Both the position numbers and the translations under genes were made by a program. The notes under the pieces were generated by a model that was not told where the DNA came from, did not search any database, and saw only the letters and a list, made by a program, of their open reading frames with translations. Positions 10,082 through 19,020 of a DNA stretch of 19,020 bases are shown here, piece by piece. Origin of the DNA: Spirogloea muscicola (taxonomy: Eukaryota > Streptophyta > Zygnematophyceae > Spirogloeales > Spirogloeaceae); the NCBI GenBank assembly GCA_009602725.1, contig WELB01000037.1, positions 590,585-609,604 on the forward strand, written 5' to 3'. Within the stretch, counting starts at the first letter, position 1. Each line of letters starts with the position of its first letter.

Positions 10082-10632
10082 ATGGTTCAGGAATCCCTCC
10101 GGACATTCTTCCACGCGCAACTTGTCATGCCCGCCTTGCAGAATCACTTCAAGACTGTGAAGCCATGAAGCCCTCAGATACCCAGCATTGGCCCATTGTC
10201 TACTCTGCTCCTTTGTTGCTTGCCGTTGGAGCAGGGCAATCTGAAAGACTGCAAGCACGGCAGCAGGCTTCCAAGCTTAGGCGGTATGGGAGCCACCACG
10301 ATCTGGCAGATAGTCAGTGCCGCCCTATTAGATCTGCAATGTGATCGTGTCACTTCCCCCGGGGCCTTATCATATTTACTTAATAGTGCTTTACTTTGCA
10401 CCACACAGCCATGGCCGCCCTACCTGGATCCCTTGCCTTGCTCTCCAAGGTTTACTTCCGCTCCTTGGGGCTGGCGGTCAGCGCCAGCTACCTGCTTATT
10501 GGGGCCACTCTTGCATACTGTAGCGTGCAAGAGGGTCACAGCAAGACAAGTGCCTTGAAGGCTTCCACATCCGCCGTGTTCCCATTGGTTATGGTCATTG
10601 ACCATTGCTGTGTGTATCAATTGGTCTGTTAA
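10082..10632 (+). CDS. Possible small spliced gene or gene fragment with a membrane segment, unidentified
   Basis: I do not recognise this. Two protein-like stretches lie close together. ATG at 10082 opens 28 codons (MVQESLRTFFHAQLVMPALQ...) ending at TGA 10166-10168; a GTGAAG just before that stop could be a donor. ATG at 10411 in a strong context (GCCATGGCCGCC, directly after CCACACAG) opens 73 codons with a hydrophobic segment SLGLAVSASYLLIGATLAYC, stopping at 10630-10632. A third open stretch between them, after GGAGCAG near 10234, reads GNLKDCKHGSRLPSLGGMGA. They could be exons of one small membrane protein, but the splice junctions are not secure and chance is not excluded. Confidence 0.22.
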
Positions 10633-10639
10633 ATTTCAT

Positions 10640-11320
10640 AGCTGGTAGCCAGAAGCCGGCAATGGAGCTGCTTGTCTTGTGGCCCTTCGCTGGCCAGCTG
10701 CCTCAGAGACACAAGTGGCTCTGGTAGTGCTGTTGGTGCTCAATGATACGGCCCGTCTGCAGCCACTTGCGCACAGCATGGAGTGTGTATTAAGAGATGG
10801 AGGAGGGAGGAGGGAGGAGCCTTCCTCCCACACACAGCAACTGGTAGCTTTGGGCGAGCCGCAGCTTGCTGCGGATGAAGCTGCGCCTTCTTGGGCTCCT
10901 CGCTGCCGGAGCTCGCCGTGCCCGACTTTGGCGTGCGCTCTCGAGGCTGCGGGCCTCGCTCACCAGCGAGCGAGCGTCTCATTGTGGCAATCTCAATTCG
11001 GGCCGGCTTCGCACAGCGCACTCAGTCACGTAGTGGCCCCCCTCTCGCTGCCATCTTTGCCATCCCAGCTCGCCTAGGCTTAGGGATATGTTTTGGAATT
11101 GCGGCTGACGGTTTAGATTACCCCCGGACCTTGCGCATCAGTATGGGCTGGCCTGACACAGCCATTGCCTCCATTGAAAGAGCTTCTCCTTCCGCAGATT
11201 CTTGATCGTTTTCTTGGGATGGCCCGTCTCGACCACCACCCTCAGTGGAAGAGTACCTTCACCCCTTCAAGTCGCAAAGGCTCTGTCCGCAAGAAGGCGA
11301 TGACTGTGAGTCTCAATAAA
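10640..11320. other. Unassigned intergenic stretch, no gene recognised
   Basis: Moderately GC-rich DNA with overlapping open frames on both strands (for example 10679-11077 plus, 10740-11021 minus) that carry no recognisable motif. It includes a short purine run GGAGGAGGGAGGAGGGAGG near 10800. Nothing further can be supported. Confidence 0.4.
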
Positions 11321-11351
11321 GGTCAAGGACAAGGTCAAGGACAAGGTCAAG
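11321..11351 (+). repeat. 12-bp minisatellite GGTCAAGGACAA, about 2.6 copies
   Basis: Two full units and a partial third. In one frame it reads Gly-Gln repeats, but the surrounding open frame (11165-11581) has no recognised domain, so coding use is doubtful. Confidence 0.85.
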
Positions 11352-11739
11352 AGTCGATCTGCACAAAACTAAAGCCCCAACACTTTTCTCACAGCTCGTG
11401 GCCCGGCTTCGAGGGCAGCAGGGCAAACAGTCCGGCTGCAATGCAGCCGGGTCACTGGTTCAATTCTTCCGACGCGCCTCTCCATGTCGCTTCAGCCTTT
11501 CCAGACATTCGCCATGCATTTGCGGGCGGGCCAACCCTTGGCTGCCGGCATTGCGTTTGGCGATTCCGTTCCTGCTGCTAGCTTTTCTGGCTTGTGGCTC
11601 TTGACCAGGGCGTATTAAGCTCCCGTCTGTATTAGCCATGTGCGTGATTTACGCTTTCTGGCCCCTAAAGACCTCGTCTGTAGTTCTCGAGCTGGCCTTC
11701 CACAGTCATTGCTTTCTATGAGGGGAGCTCTTCTCACCA

Positions 11740-12035
11740 CATCAGTGTACTGGCTTGGCTTGGCCTCCCTTTCTATTCATGCGCACGGCGCGCTTTCTCC
11801 ACAAGGAATTCCCTCTCTCGTTCACAGGCCCCGTCCTCGGAGGAAGCTTCTGTCCCCTTTACATTCACTACCTTAGCCACTCTCAGGTAACTCTTCTGTT
11901 CTACTTACAGAGGATATTACTGGCTTGTTTGGGTTGGCTTCCCTCACACTCCATGGGCACCGCACGCCTTCTCCTCTCTCTGTCCGATCTGTACCTTTTA
12001 AAAATTTATGTGCTGACTCGTGGTTACTGAGCGGG
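11740..12035 (+). mobile_element. Diverged interspersed repeat (copy B) of the LINE-3'-end-like family
   Basis: The core occurs twice in tandem-like fashion: GGCTTGGCTTGGCCTCCC...ATGCGCACGGCGCGC near 11754-11793, and TTTGGGTTGGCTTCCC...CATGGGCACCGCACGC near 11928-11968. The copy ends with TCCGATCTGTACC...GTGCTGACTCGTGGTTACTGAG, translating to a VLTRGY-stop terminus (stop at 12028-12030). The terminus matches those of copies A and C. It is diverged, and no full retroelement domain is present. Confidence 0.5.
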
Positions 12036-12321
12036 TCAGCTTAGCAGCAGGTGTTGCAATCTGTCAGTGTGCTTGCCTTCGTACTTGGCCACTCACGTCC
12101 TCCTTCACTTAACACACTCCATCGTCTGCGTCCCCTAAGCCACGGCCTGTGGCTCCAGGATGCCGCCTCGCTTGTCGCCCAGGACACCGACTGGGGGGCC
12201 CGCCATGGCGGCTTCTTTTCTGGGCTTGCAGCCACGGCCCCGGGAAGCCAGGCAACCGCCCAACTGCACAGACAAGAAGAGTAGAAGAGCTCTATCTGAA
12301 TGTTGACTTAATCATAGCTGT

Positions 12322-12505
12322 GAGAGGCCAGCCCAAAGAAACAGCTCTTCCAATTTACGGCATTCGCAGCGAGAGGCCAGCCCAAGGACTTCAGTCAGGA
12401 AAAGAAAAAAGCTCATCCAGGTGTATAGCAGTGGCTGTGCACGGCAATGGCTGTGGTAGGCCAGCCCGGACGGAATGTACGTAGCAAGTGAGAACAAGGT
12501 CTGAA
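12322..12505 (-). repeat. Cluster of three short GGCCAGCCC repeat-core copies
   Basis: GAGAGGCCAGCCCAA occurs at 12322-12336 and 12371-12385, and AGGCCAGCCCGGACGGAATG at 12458-12477. The last is followed by GAACAAGGTCTGAAA, which parallels ATGGACAAGGTCTGAAGG at 5541-5558. Orientation corresponds to the family lying on the minus strand. The copies are fragments without coding content. Confidence 0.6.
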
Positions 12506-12539
12506 AACGCACACAGTTGCAACGAATAGCGCAACAAGA

Positions 12540-13204
12540 GTTAGGTGGAAATCAGTTGGGCGCCCATGGCGTAAGGGCCGGCCAGGGGGGCGCCGAGTCA
12601 ACGCCCGCCGGCCCGGCCCACCGGCGCCGCGCGATCCACCGCATCGGCGGCCCGGGCATGCGGGGCGATGTTGGCCGCTCGATCGGTCGATGCTGCGCCA
12701 CGTGGCCGGGCGGGAAGCCCCCGGATCGTGCGGCGGGTGCCGCGGCGGCGGGCGGCGCCCCGCCGGCGTCGCAGGGCCAATCGTGATCGTCGTACGGGTG
12801 GGCTGGCGACGTCGCGCGGGGCCGCATTTGAGCACCGATTTGGTGCCGCCCGGGTGGGGGTGGGGGGGCCGCAGGTGGGGTTAGACGCATCCTACCCGGC
12901 TTTAGCGCGGAGTTATCGGCGGCGGTTCTGTGGCCGAATGCTGTCCTTTTATACTGCCGGTAGAGCAGGGGCTTGCTGAGCGGGAAGGCCCCTCGTACCA
13001 GTTTCCCGCCGTTATTTCTTCGCCGCTTGACGGCGTGCCGATAAGGGGGCAGGGCGTCCCGATAAAGCGGCCAAAGGCAGAGGCGTGCACGAGGGCAGGG
13101 CCCTCCCTCCCACCCTCCGCGCTCCGAGACCTCGCGGCGATGGCGCCCTGACGCGCGCCCTCGGGGGCGGCGGCGGCGGCGGCGGCGGCGGCGGCNGTCG
13201 GCCT
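12540..13204 (+). promoter_or_regulatory. GC-rich upstream region and 5' UTR of the GSK3-like gene
   Basis: This GC- and CpG-rich block ends at the kinase start codon. A TATA-like TTTTATAC lies at 12947-12954, about 250 bases before the ATG. Open frames on both strands here are compositional. The exact transcription start is not visible. Confidence 0.4.
13166..13196 (+). repeat. (GGC)10 microsatellite ending in an unresolved base
   Basis: Ten GGC units are followed by N at 13196. It lies nine bases upstream of the chosen ATG of the kinase gene, so it is placed in the 5' UTR. If an upstream start were used it would encode polyglycine. Confidence 0.95.
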
Positions 13205-16106
13205 ATGGCATCCGCCAGCGTGGGGGGCCCAGCGGCTTCCCTAGGCGGCGGCGGCGGCGTCGGCGGCTCTCACGCTGGCATGAGCGGCGGCCCGCGGGGC
13301 CAGCAGCAGGGCGCCACCAGCAGCGGCGGCGGCGGCGTGGACGCCCTCCCTAGGGAGATGCACGACATGAAGATACGCGAGGAGGGCGCCAGCGCCGCAG
13401 CCAAGGCGGATAACCACCAAGACGACAAGGTCGGCCTGAGGATCCGCCGGCACCAGTGTTGCGAACCGGGCTCGAATCCCGTGGCCTGCACCGGGATGGC
13501 CAATGCCAGGGATCCTCAAGGCGGGATGCGCTGCTTGAGGAGGACCTCCACAGGCTTGGCTCACCATAGCATGCTGTGCACGCTGCTGCAGGACCTGGAG
13601 GCGACCGTCATAGACGGCAACGGCACGGAGACGGGGCACATCATAACCACCACCATGGGCGGCCGGAACGGGGAGCCGAAGAAGACCATCAGCTACTCTG
13701 CTGAGCGAGTGGTCGGCAATGGATCGTTCGGAGTGGTCTTCCAGGTTGCCTCTCGAGTTCCCCAGTTCTTTGGGCGATCTGCTTTCCTTCTGAATCAGCG
13801 CCAGTCAGCGGTCTCCAGACTGCTTCTTGCTTTGGCATTTTGCTTTTCTTCTCATGCTGTAGTCCCTAATACATTACGTCGCCATTTTCTCCGAACAGGC
13901 CACGTGTATAGAGAGTGGGGAGACTGTAGCCATCAAGAAAGTGCTGCAGGACAAGCGCTACAAGAACCGCGAGTTGCAGATCATGCGACTCCTGGATCAC
14001 CCCAATATCGTGGCGCTGAAGCACTGCTTTTTCTCGACCACGGACAAGGATGAGCTATACCTCAACCTTGTCCTTGAGTTTGTCCCGGAGACCGTGTACA
14101 GAATCGCGAAGCACTACAACAAGATGAACCAGCGGGTCCCCCTTCTCTATGTCAAGCTCTATACTTATCAGGTATCACTGGATACAGGCTCGGCTGGAAT
14201 TCTGAAGACACTTGAGCTGTCTATGACATGAGTACTTCCTCGTCATGGATTTGGATGGCCTCTGACCTATCCATCATCCGCAGATATGTCGAGCATTGGC
14301 GTACATACACAACGGCATTGGTGTCTGCCATCGAGATATCAAGCCACAGAATCTCTTGGTGAGTGTCCATTCCCGCCTCCACTCTCAGTGGCCACTCGCC
14401 ATGTTTTGCAAGCGGGCTAGGGCTGCTGCACAGAGTTGGGTTGCCACGCTCTTGACTCATGCAGCCAGCTGGCAAAGCTGTGCCTCCTGGAGTGTACATA
14501 AGTGGCATAATGGGCCAAGATTCACTTGTTGGCAGCTGATCATCTGTTACGACCTACTTGCCCTGCATAATAGTGTTTGTCCCATTGCTACTGGGAGGAG
14601 CTTGAGTCACAATATGCGAGCCAATTGCTGGTCTCATAAGTGGGAGAGACTCAAAGGAGCTGCATGTTTTACTGTTTTACTCCATCAGAGTATGTGTGCA
14701 AAGCAGCCCCTGACGGCCTGAGAGGTCATGGCTCGCAGGTTAACCCAATCACACATCAACTAAAACTGTGCGACTTTGGAAGCGCCAAAGTGCTTGTCAA
14801 GGGGGAGCCAAATATCTCATATATATGCTCACGGTATTATCGGGCCCCTGAACTCATATTTGGCGCTACAGAGTACACACCAACTATTGACATCTGGTCA
14901 ATGGGCTGTGTCATGGCAGAGCTCCTTCTGGGGCAGGTGAGCTGCCCCTAGGCTTGCTTGAGGAATGTTACCAGCGTGTACTGACCTTGTGAGGTCTTTG
15001 AGCTGATCATTGGTATGATTGCAGCATATTCAGGTAGGCAGACCTTGTAGCTGCCTCTGAGTCTAGGCAAGAGTAACATATTTGGTGTTGTGCAGCCACT
15101 TTTTCCTGGTGAGTCTGGTGTCGACCAACTAGTAGAGATCATCAAGGTCCTTGGCACCCCCACAAGGGAAGAGATCAAATGCATGAATCCCAATTACACA
15201 GAGTTCAAATTTCCGCAAATTAAGGCACACCCGTGGCATAAGGTAGAATAACATTCCATCCATTTGCTTGTGCATCTCCAGAAGCTGATTGGAAGTCTCT
15301 CCTGGGGTCTGTACTATACTCAATCTTGCGCAAGTATGTGGCTGTAGGCAAGGATTCCTCAGAAGCATGACCTTCTTGATTAGCATGCTGCTCAGCAGAA
15401 GCTGATAGTACAGCTCAATTTGGCAGGTCTTCCACAAGCGGATGCCGCCGGAGGCTGTAGATCTTGTGTCTCGGTTACTTCAGTATTCACCAAATCTTCG
15501 CTGCTCAGCGGTAGGAATGCTTCTGTCTGTCTGCGAGCCTGTCTTTGAGCATGGTGTATATTTCTTTGTGACGCATCTATTGCCATAATCCAGGGCCTCA
15601 TCAGCTTCATCTGACTCGTGCTTACAGCCAGCAGCCTACATGTCTACAATATGAAGCCTGCGGCTGCTCGAACATTGTTAGTACTCAGTTTGCAGCTTGA
15701 TGCTCATTGCTAGTAGGACTTGTCATCATACTGACTTGCAGTTGCTCATGTCTACCTTATGCAGCTGGAGGCATGCATTCACCCTTTCTTTGACGAACTG
15801 CGAGATCCTTTAACGAGGCTCCCCAATGGTCGAGTCCTTCCACTGCTCTTTAATTTCAAAGCTCAGGTATTGTTTTGCTACTTACGAACCTTTCCTTGAT
15901 GCGATTTTCTGATGCAATGGCAACTGGGCTGGTATAGAGCTTGTGCTAAGATACTGCTAGCTTATTCATTCAAACATCATTGAAGCTATGGTACTCGGAT
16001 TGCTCGCTTGCAGGAGTTGAAGGGTGCATCCATGGACCTTTTACTACGCCTCATTCCAGAACATGCACGGAAGGAGAACTCCATGTTCCTGCGAGGCATT
16101 GTCTGA
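13205..16106 (+). CDS. GSK3: Glycogen synthase kinase 3 / SHAGGY-like protein kinase, nine exons
   Basis: This Ser/Thr kinase of the plant GSK3/SHAGGY family acts in cytosol and nucleus on primed substrates; in land plants it includes the brassinosteroid-signalling kinase BIN2. Exons: 13205-13429, 13592-13744, 13899-14171, 14284-14358, 14739-14936, 15096-15242, 15427-15510, 15765-15866, 16014-16106; all phase 0, total 449 residues. Visible in order: a Gly/Ser-rich N-terminus (about 50 residues); [29 protein letters not shown]; glycine loop [12 protein letters not shown]; catalytic Lys in [36 protein letters not shown]; activation-loop Tyr in [21 protein letters not shown]; the plant TREE motif in [16 protein letters not shown]-lobe [20 protein letters not shown] and [10 protein letters not shown]; and LIPEHARKE near the end. 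Every key residue is present, so it should be active. ATG 13205 is chosen because the next upstream in-frame ATG (13085) would add polyglycine. Intron 1 has a poor donor (GTCGGC) but sits at the family position. Confidence 0.96.
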
Positions 16107-17140
16107 AATTGTCAAAGTCGCCCCTCTTGTCCACATCACCACTTCCTTCTCAACGTCACGCTCTCCTTCCTCCGCTGTCACTATTGTATTCCTCCATGAC
16201 AACTTGCCCCTAGTATGTGAGCCAAGCCCACCCAGATGTGCGCCACCTAGTCTCACGAGTCGAGGCGAAAGTGGCTGCCCAGCCTAGCCTCGACATATGG
16301 CCAAGCACACTTTCATAGCCGCTCAGGTGCACAGTCTTGGCTCTGTACTCAGCGCAAGCTGCTTCCAACAGGTACCTCAGGCTATTTTCATGGATTTACC
16401 CCATCCAGTGGTTCCCCTGCTCTTGACATAAGTGATGTATGCCACGCCCGACTTTCCAGCAGACTGAAGCGCACAGCTTAGGCAAGCTAGAGGGCTGTCC
16501 AGCTCTGGCCCTTCACTGCCCTCTTCTGTGCCCTGGTTGCGTGTTAGATGTAAAGTGAGGCAAGCTTGCAGGTAGGAGCCCTGCTCGCAGCTTGGCTCTC
16601 ATTTTAGGTTGTGCATCTTGGAACACGGGTCATATGAAGACATCCTCGGAGTTGGATATGAGGCAACACCTTGTCATGCAGTCTTGCTGCAGTTGGCCTC
16701 TGTGGTGACAGGTCGTGGGCAGGAATTTTAGCACTGGGTACAGGTAAGCATGTTGTTATACTTAGTGTCAAACAAGACAGCACATCACCAGGTATTACCA
16801 ACCTGGATGTTCTCAATTTCGTCTGCTTTGGCAAGGCATAATGAAGAGTGCTACACATTAAGCCAGTGCCAAGTTGCTGTGCTTTGTCTCCAAACACAGC
16901 AGTGTCTCCAAACAGCAGTGCGGGTAGATGCAGGGTTCATCAGCACCACCTGGGCAACGGCCAGCAGATAGTTGTGCTGCACGACATGCAGCCGCTCCCT
17001 GTGTGCAGCTGCAGACTATGAGAAGCCTAGCATCAGAAGCCGACTTCACAGGCGCCGGCCTCTTTGGGCTAGTTGTCACCTCCTCTGCAGTCCAGGTTCG
17101 CTGCGACTGCCCCCACATCCTCGAAATCCTCTAAACGGTA
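16107..17140 (+). other. GSK3 3' UTR and intergenic DNA, no recognised gene
   Basis: No conserved protein segment was found. TGTAA at 16549-16553 is a possible poly(A) signal, about 440 bases after the stop. A near-direct repeat of GTCTCCAAACA-CAGCAGT occurs around 16886-16919. A short open frame with a hydrophobic stretch (FTGAGLFGLVVTSSAV, near 17042-17090) is not recognised and may be chance. Confidence 0.4.
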
Positions 17141-17149
17141 GGGCAAAAA

Positions 17150-17535
17150 GCAAGATTCCGAGCCCATCACCAAATGTATATTCCAAGTCCAACCTCAGAT
17201 TGCAAAGGGGCGGAGAGCCGTGGAATGCCCAGAAAGAATGCACAAGGTCGAAAGGGCCGGATGACGCCGGAATCACACAGTTATGCAAGAGACTACGGCT
17301 GATGGGAGCTTGGTTACGCCGAGTTAGCAGGCGCAAGTTGGAGTGACTTGCAGCTGGAAATGGAGATTTCTGTGTATTTGAACCCGAGGTCCTAGAAGAG
17401 GCACCACGACACGACCCAGAAGTACCAAGCGCGGCCTGGCTGCAAGAACAAAGAAAGTGCTCGCCCATTGAGAATAGGGGCTGGAAAAGCCAGCCCAAAA
17501 AAGAAGCAACAAAGGACGAGAAGTATAAGAAATGA
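17150..17535 (-). mobile_element. Interspersed repeat (copy D) of the LINE-3'-end-like family, minus strand
   Basis: Positions 17451-17505 are identical over 55 bases to 5855-5909 of copy A, including the GGGGCTGGAAAAGCCAGCCC hairpin. Further along on the minus strand the sequence reads NLRLLTRRN where other copies read SDMRLLSRGY, a diverged terminus that has lost the stop. A second core fragment, GCCCAGAAAGAATGCACAAG, is at 17228-17247. The end positions are approximate. Confidence 0.6.
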
Positions 17536-17805
17536 GGATCGTCAAGCGCTTTCCTCGAGGCCGAAGGCGTTGGTGTCGCAAAGCAAAAGGTCCGAGCCAG
17601 ACAATCAATGGGTCAAGACAAGGCAATAAGATAACGATTGAATTTGCAAACAAGTTGTCACACAATCGTCAGCGGGAGGGGGTTCAAGAAAGGACTCTCT
17701 CCACATCCTTCTACTCTTGAAGTACCCATCGAGGATTCGCGGGAGCCCTGCCTCCGGCCTCATGGGATTATTAAGCGCCCGGCCACTTGCTATAAGCCCT
17801 CACAG

Positions 17806-18290
17806 AATGGCCGCCCGTGGCCGGCGCCTCCGCCGCTAGAGAGGAAGAAGGGCTCGGCGTACTTGGTCACCTTTGCGCGAGCGGCGCCTTCGACCGCATA
17901 CCCAGCCGCCGCGTTCTTCCCTCTGGCTATCGACACCCATGGGGCGTTGGGTGCTCGGTGGCTCGAACTGCTCCACCAACTTGCTCGTCACGCCGTTGCC
18001 CGCCGCTTCCATGGGGAGCCGGTGGACTTCCCCGCCGCCGGGTCGTTGGCCCAGGTGTATCGCATGCGCCTGGCCGTCTCGCTGCAGAGGTCCATGGCCC
18101 GTGCGCTGCACCTGCGTGCTGGCCGAGCCCTTGCTGCTGCCTCTGGCTCTGGCCAGGGGACATACTTCCAGGAGCATAGCCTCTCAGACATGCGCCTGCT
18201 TAGCAGGGGTTACTGAGGGGTTAGTAGCTGCTTTGTTTTTTCTTGTGTGCTTGTCATTTCTGCTGCTTCGCCTTTAGGCTTCGCCTGGCT
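17806..18290 (+). pseudogene. 5'-truncated retroelement-like C-terminal coding remnant (copy C) with 3' tail
   Basis: The open frame ends at TGA 18214-18216 and has the high third-position GC of real coding DNA. It reads FFPLAIDTHGALGARWLELL..., then MARALHLRAGRALAAASG, and ends QEHSLSDMRLLSRGY-stop. The PLAIDTHGALG pattern resembles the region after the reverse-transcriptase domain in LINE-type proteins, where a short 'PF-hydrophobic-E/D-x-x-G-x-LG' segment is common. That assignment is an inference, as no catalytic motif is present. The frame is open upstream to 17638, but that part looks unlike the rest. Downstream, GCTTCGCCTTTAGGCTTCGCC (18268-18288) resembles the CCGAAGGCTAG region beside copy A and may be the element's 3' hairpin. 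It is most likely a dead 5'-truncated insertion. Confidence 0.5.
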
Positions 18291-18558
18291 TCCCCCCGCC
18301 GCTAGAGTCGCCGCCGATGGCGGGGACCCGTGCCTAGTACTAACATTGGTAGAGTCCTACCACTAGGAGTTCAGATTCCAAAGTGGGGCTTGTGCCGCCG
18401 TCGCGAGTTGGAAGTTCAAGTTTGCGCTTTCACCATTGTCGCACGTAGTCCTTCGCTCAACTGGTGAGGTGGTTGGCCTCCTCAATGCAGGGCCTCCTCA
18501 ATACCCTCCAGCTATCATTCCCACGATAATGATGTTCCATCTGTGTAACTTCGTTACA

Positions 18559-18583
18559 AGAAGGGGGCCAGGGGAAGCGCTAA
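18559..18583 (-). repeat. Short fragment (copy E) of the same repeat family
   Basis: A 25-base block, AGAAGGGGGCCAGGGG followed by AAGCGCTAA, is identical to the corresponding blocks in both units of copy A (near 5931-5947 and 6041-6067). Surrounding sequence has diverged beyond recognition. Confidence 0.7.
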
Positions 18584-18659
18584 AGGAAGCACACAAAGAA
18601 ACAAAGCGCTTACGGATCACTCAAGGGGGCCCCAGCACTTGGCACGACCTAGGCTGACC

Positions 18660-18969
18660 AGGTGAATGCTGTAGCTATCCGAAAGGGGGTGATTGCGACT
18701 GCCGTCAGATGGAGGCACATCGGTGGATGTGCGCTCCGCCACGTGGAGAGGTGCTGCCCAGGTCGGCGCGATCCGCCGACAAGCCGTTCTTGCCCACGCA
18801 CTCGGCCAGGTGCGCTGACGGGACCCGTCAAGATAGGGACCCGTCAACCGCCCCGTCTACTGGTGCCTGACGGCAGCCGGCAACCTAAACGGGTTGGGCG
18901 GCCCACCCGGACCCGTTATCGCGCAGTCAAGTCGGAGCCCTTCTACGCACTCGCGACACGTGGCTGGCC

Positions 18970-19012
<43 letters not shown>

Positions 19013-19020
19013 GCGCCGCC
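18660..19020 (+). promoter_or_regulatory. GC-rich region with CCCGTC palindrome and (GCC)13 run, probable start region of a further gene
   Basis: A 15-base palindrome TGACGGGACCCGTCA (18816-18830) overlaps the first of two GGGACCCGTCAA direct repeats (18820-18831 and 18836-18847, spacing 16). A related GGACCCGTTA follows near 18910. A (GCC)13 run at 18973-19011 ends the window. The two intact genes whose starts are visible also begin in GC- and trinucleotide-rich sequence, so this is probably a promoter/5' UTR. No start codon is seen. Confidence 0.4.

Noticed and set aside
11165-11581. 138-codon open frame with Gly-Gln repeats
   Set aside because: It is kept open by a 12-bp minisatellite. 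No recognisable domain and no supporting exon structure.
12413-12890. Long minus-strand open frames in the GC-rich block before the kinase gene
   Set aside because: Pro/Arg-rich translations open in several frames on both strands are compositional. No conserved segment was found.
13440-13500. tRNA-like T-arm (CCGGGCTCGAATCCCGTGG) in kinase intron 1
   Set aside because: Only a four-pair T-arm is present. No matching acceptor 5' strand, D-arm or anticodon arm could be placed upstream.
14359-14738. Extra coding exon in the 380-base kinase intron (open frame 14296-14721)
   Set aside because: The exons on either side (ending [10 protein letters not shown] and starting [14 protein letters not shown]) join seamlessly in the kinase family, leaving no room for extra sequence.
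18340-18400. Possible tRNA/SINE promoter (GGTAGAGTCC... GGAGTTCAGATTCC)
   Set aside because: The A- and B-box resemblances are partial and too close together (about 20 bases) for a tRNA-type promoter.

Overview
The window is nuclear DNA from a photosynthetic eukaryote of the green lineage. Three multi-exon genes can be read by conserved protein segments joined across GT-AG introns: a chloroplast TerC-type membrane protein, a plant-type GABA transaminase and a plant-type GSK3/SHAGGY kinase. All three resemble land-plant proteins. A plant-type telomere-repeat motif (CCCTAAA) sits in a TerC intron. TGTAA, the usual green-algal poly(A) signal, lies downstream of each stop codon, although that pentamer is common by chance. 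Dense short introns, GC-rich gene starts and abundant microsatellites fit a chlorophyte alga, perhaps a trebouxiophyte. The species cannot be fixed from the sequence.

Layout: 97-4453 (+) is TERC, with up to 14 exons; its 3' eleven exons are firm and its N-terminal exons are tentative. 4454-6480 is intergenic and repeat-rich: a 29-bp tandem duplication, a large inverted repeat, a LINE-3'-end-like repeat on the minus strand with a 119-bp tandem duplication, and a 149-bp (GA)n tract. 6498-9692 (+) is a class III aminotransferase of the POP2/GABA-T type in nine exons. Its reading frame is broken twice, by a 20-bp tandem duplication in exon 2 and one extra base in exon 3. 9693-12540 is mostly unassigned, with a possible small membrane-protein gene near 10.1-10.6 kb and more repeat copies. 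12540-13200 is a GC-rich promoter-like region. 13205-16106 (+) is a complete nine-exon GSK3/SHAGGY-like kinase. 16107-18650 holds its downstream region and further repeat copies, including a 5'-truncated, retroelement-like reading frame ending at 18216. 18660-19020 is a GC-rich region ending in a (GCC)n run, probably the start of another gene.

The genes do not form an operon or an obvious functional cluster: thylakoid biogenesis, GABA catabolism and kinase signalling are unrelated housekeeping roles. The most unusual content is an interspersed repeat family whose copies share a terminal coding-like motif (SD-x-x-LL-S/T-R-G-Y-stop) and a GGGCTGG hairpin core, and the double frame break in an otherwise well-preserved aminotransferase gene. 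No previously undescribed multi-gene system was found.
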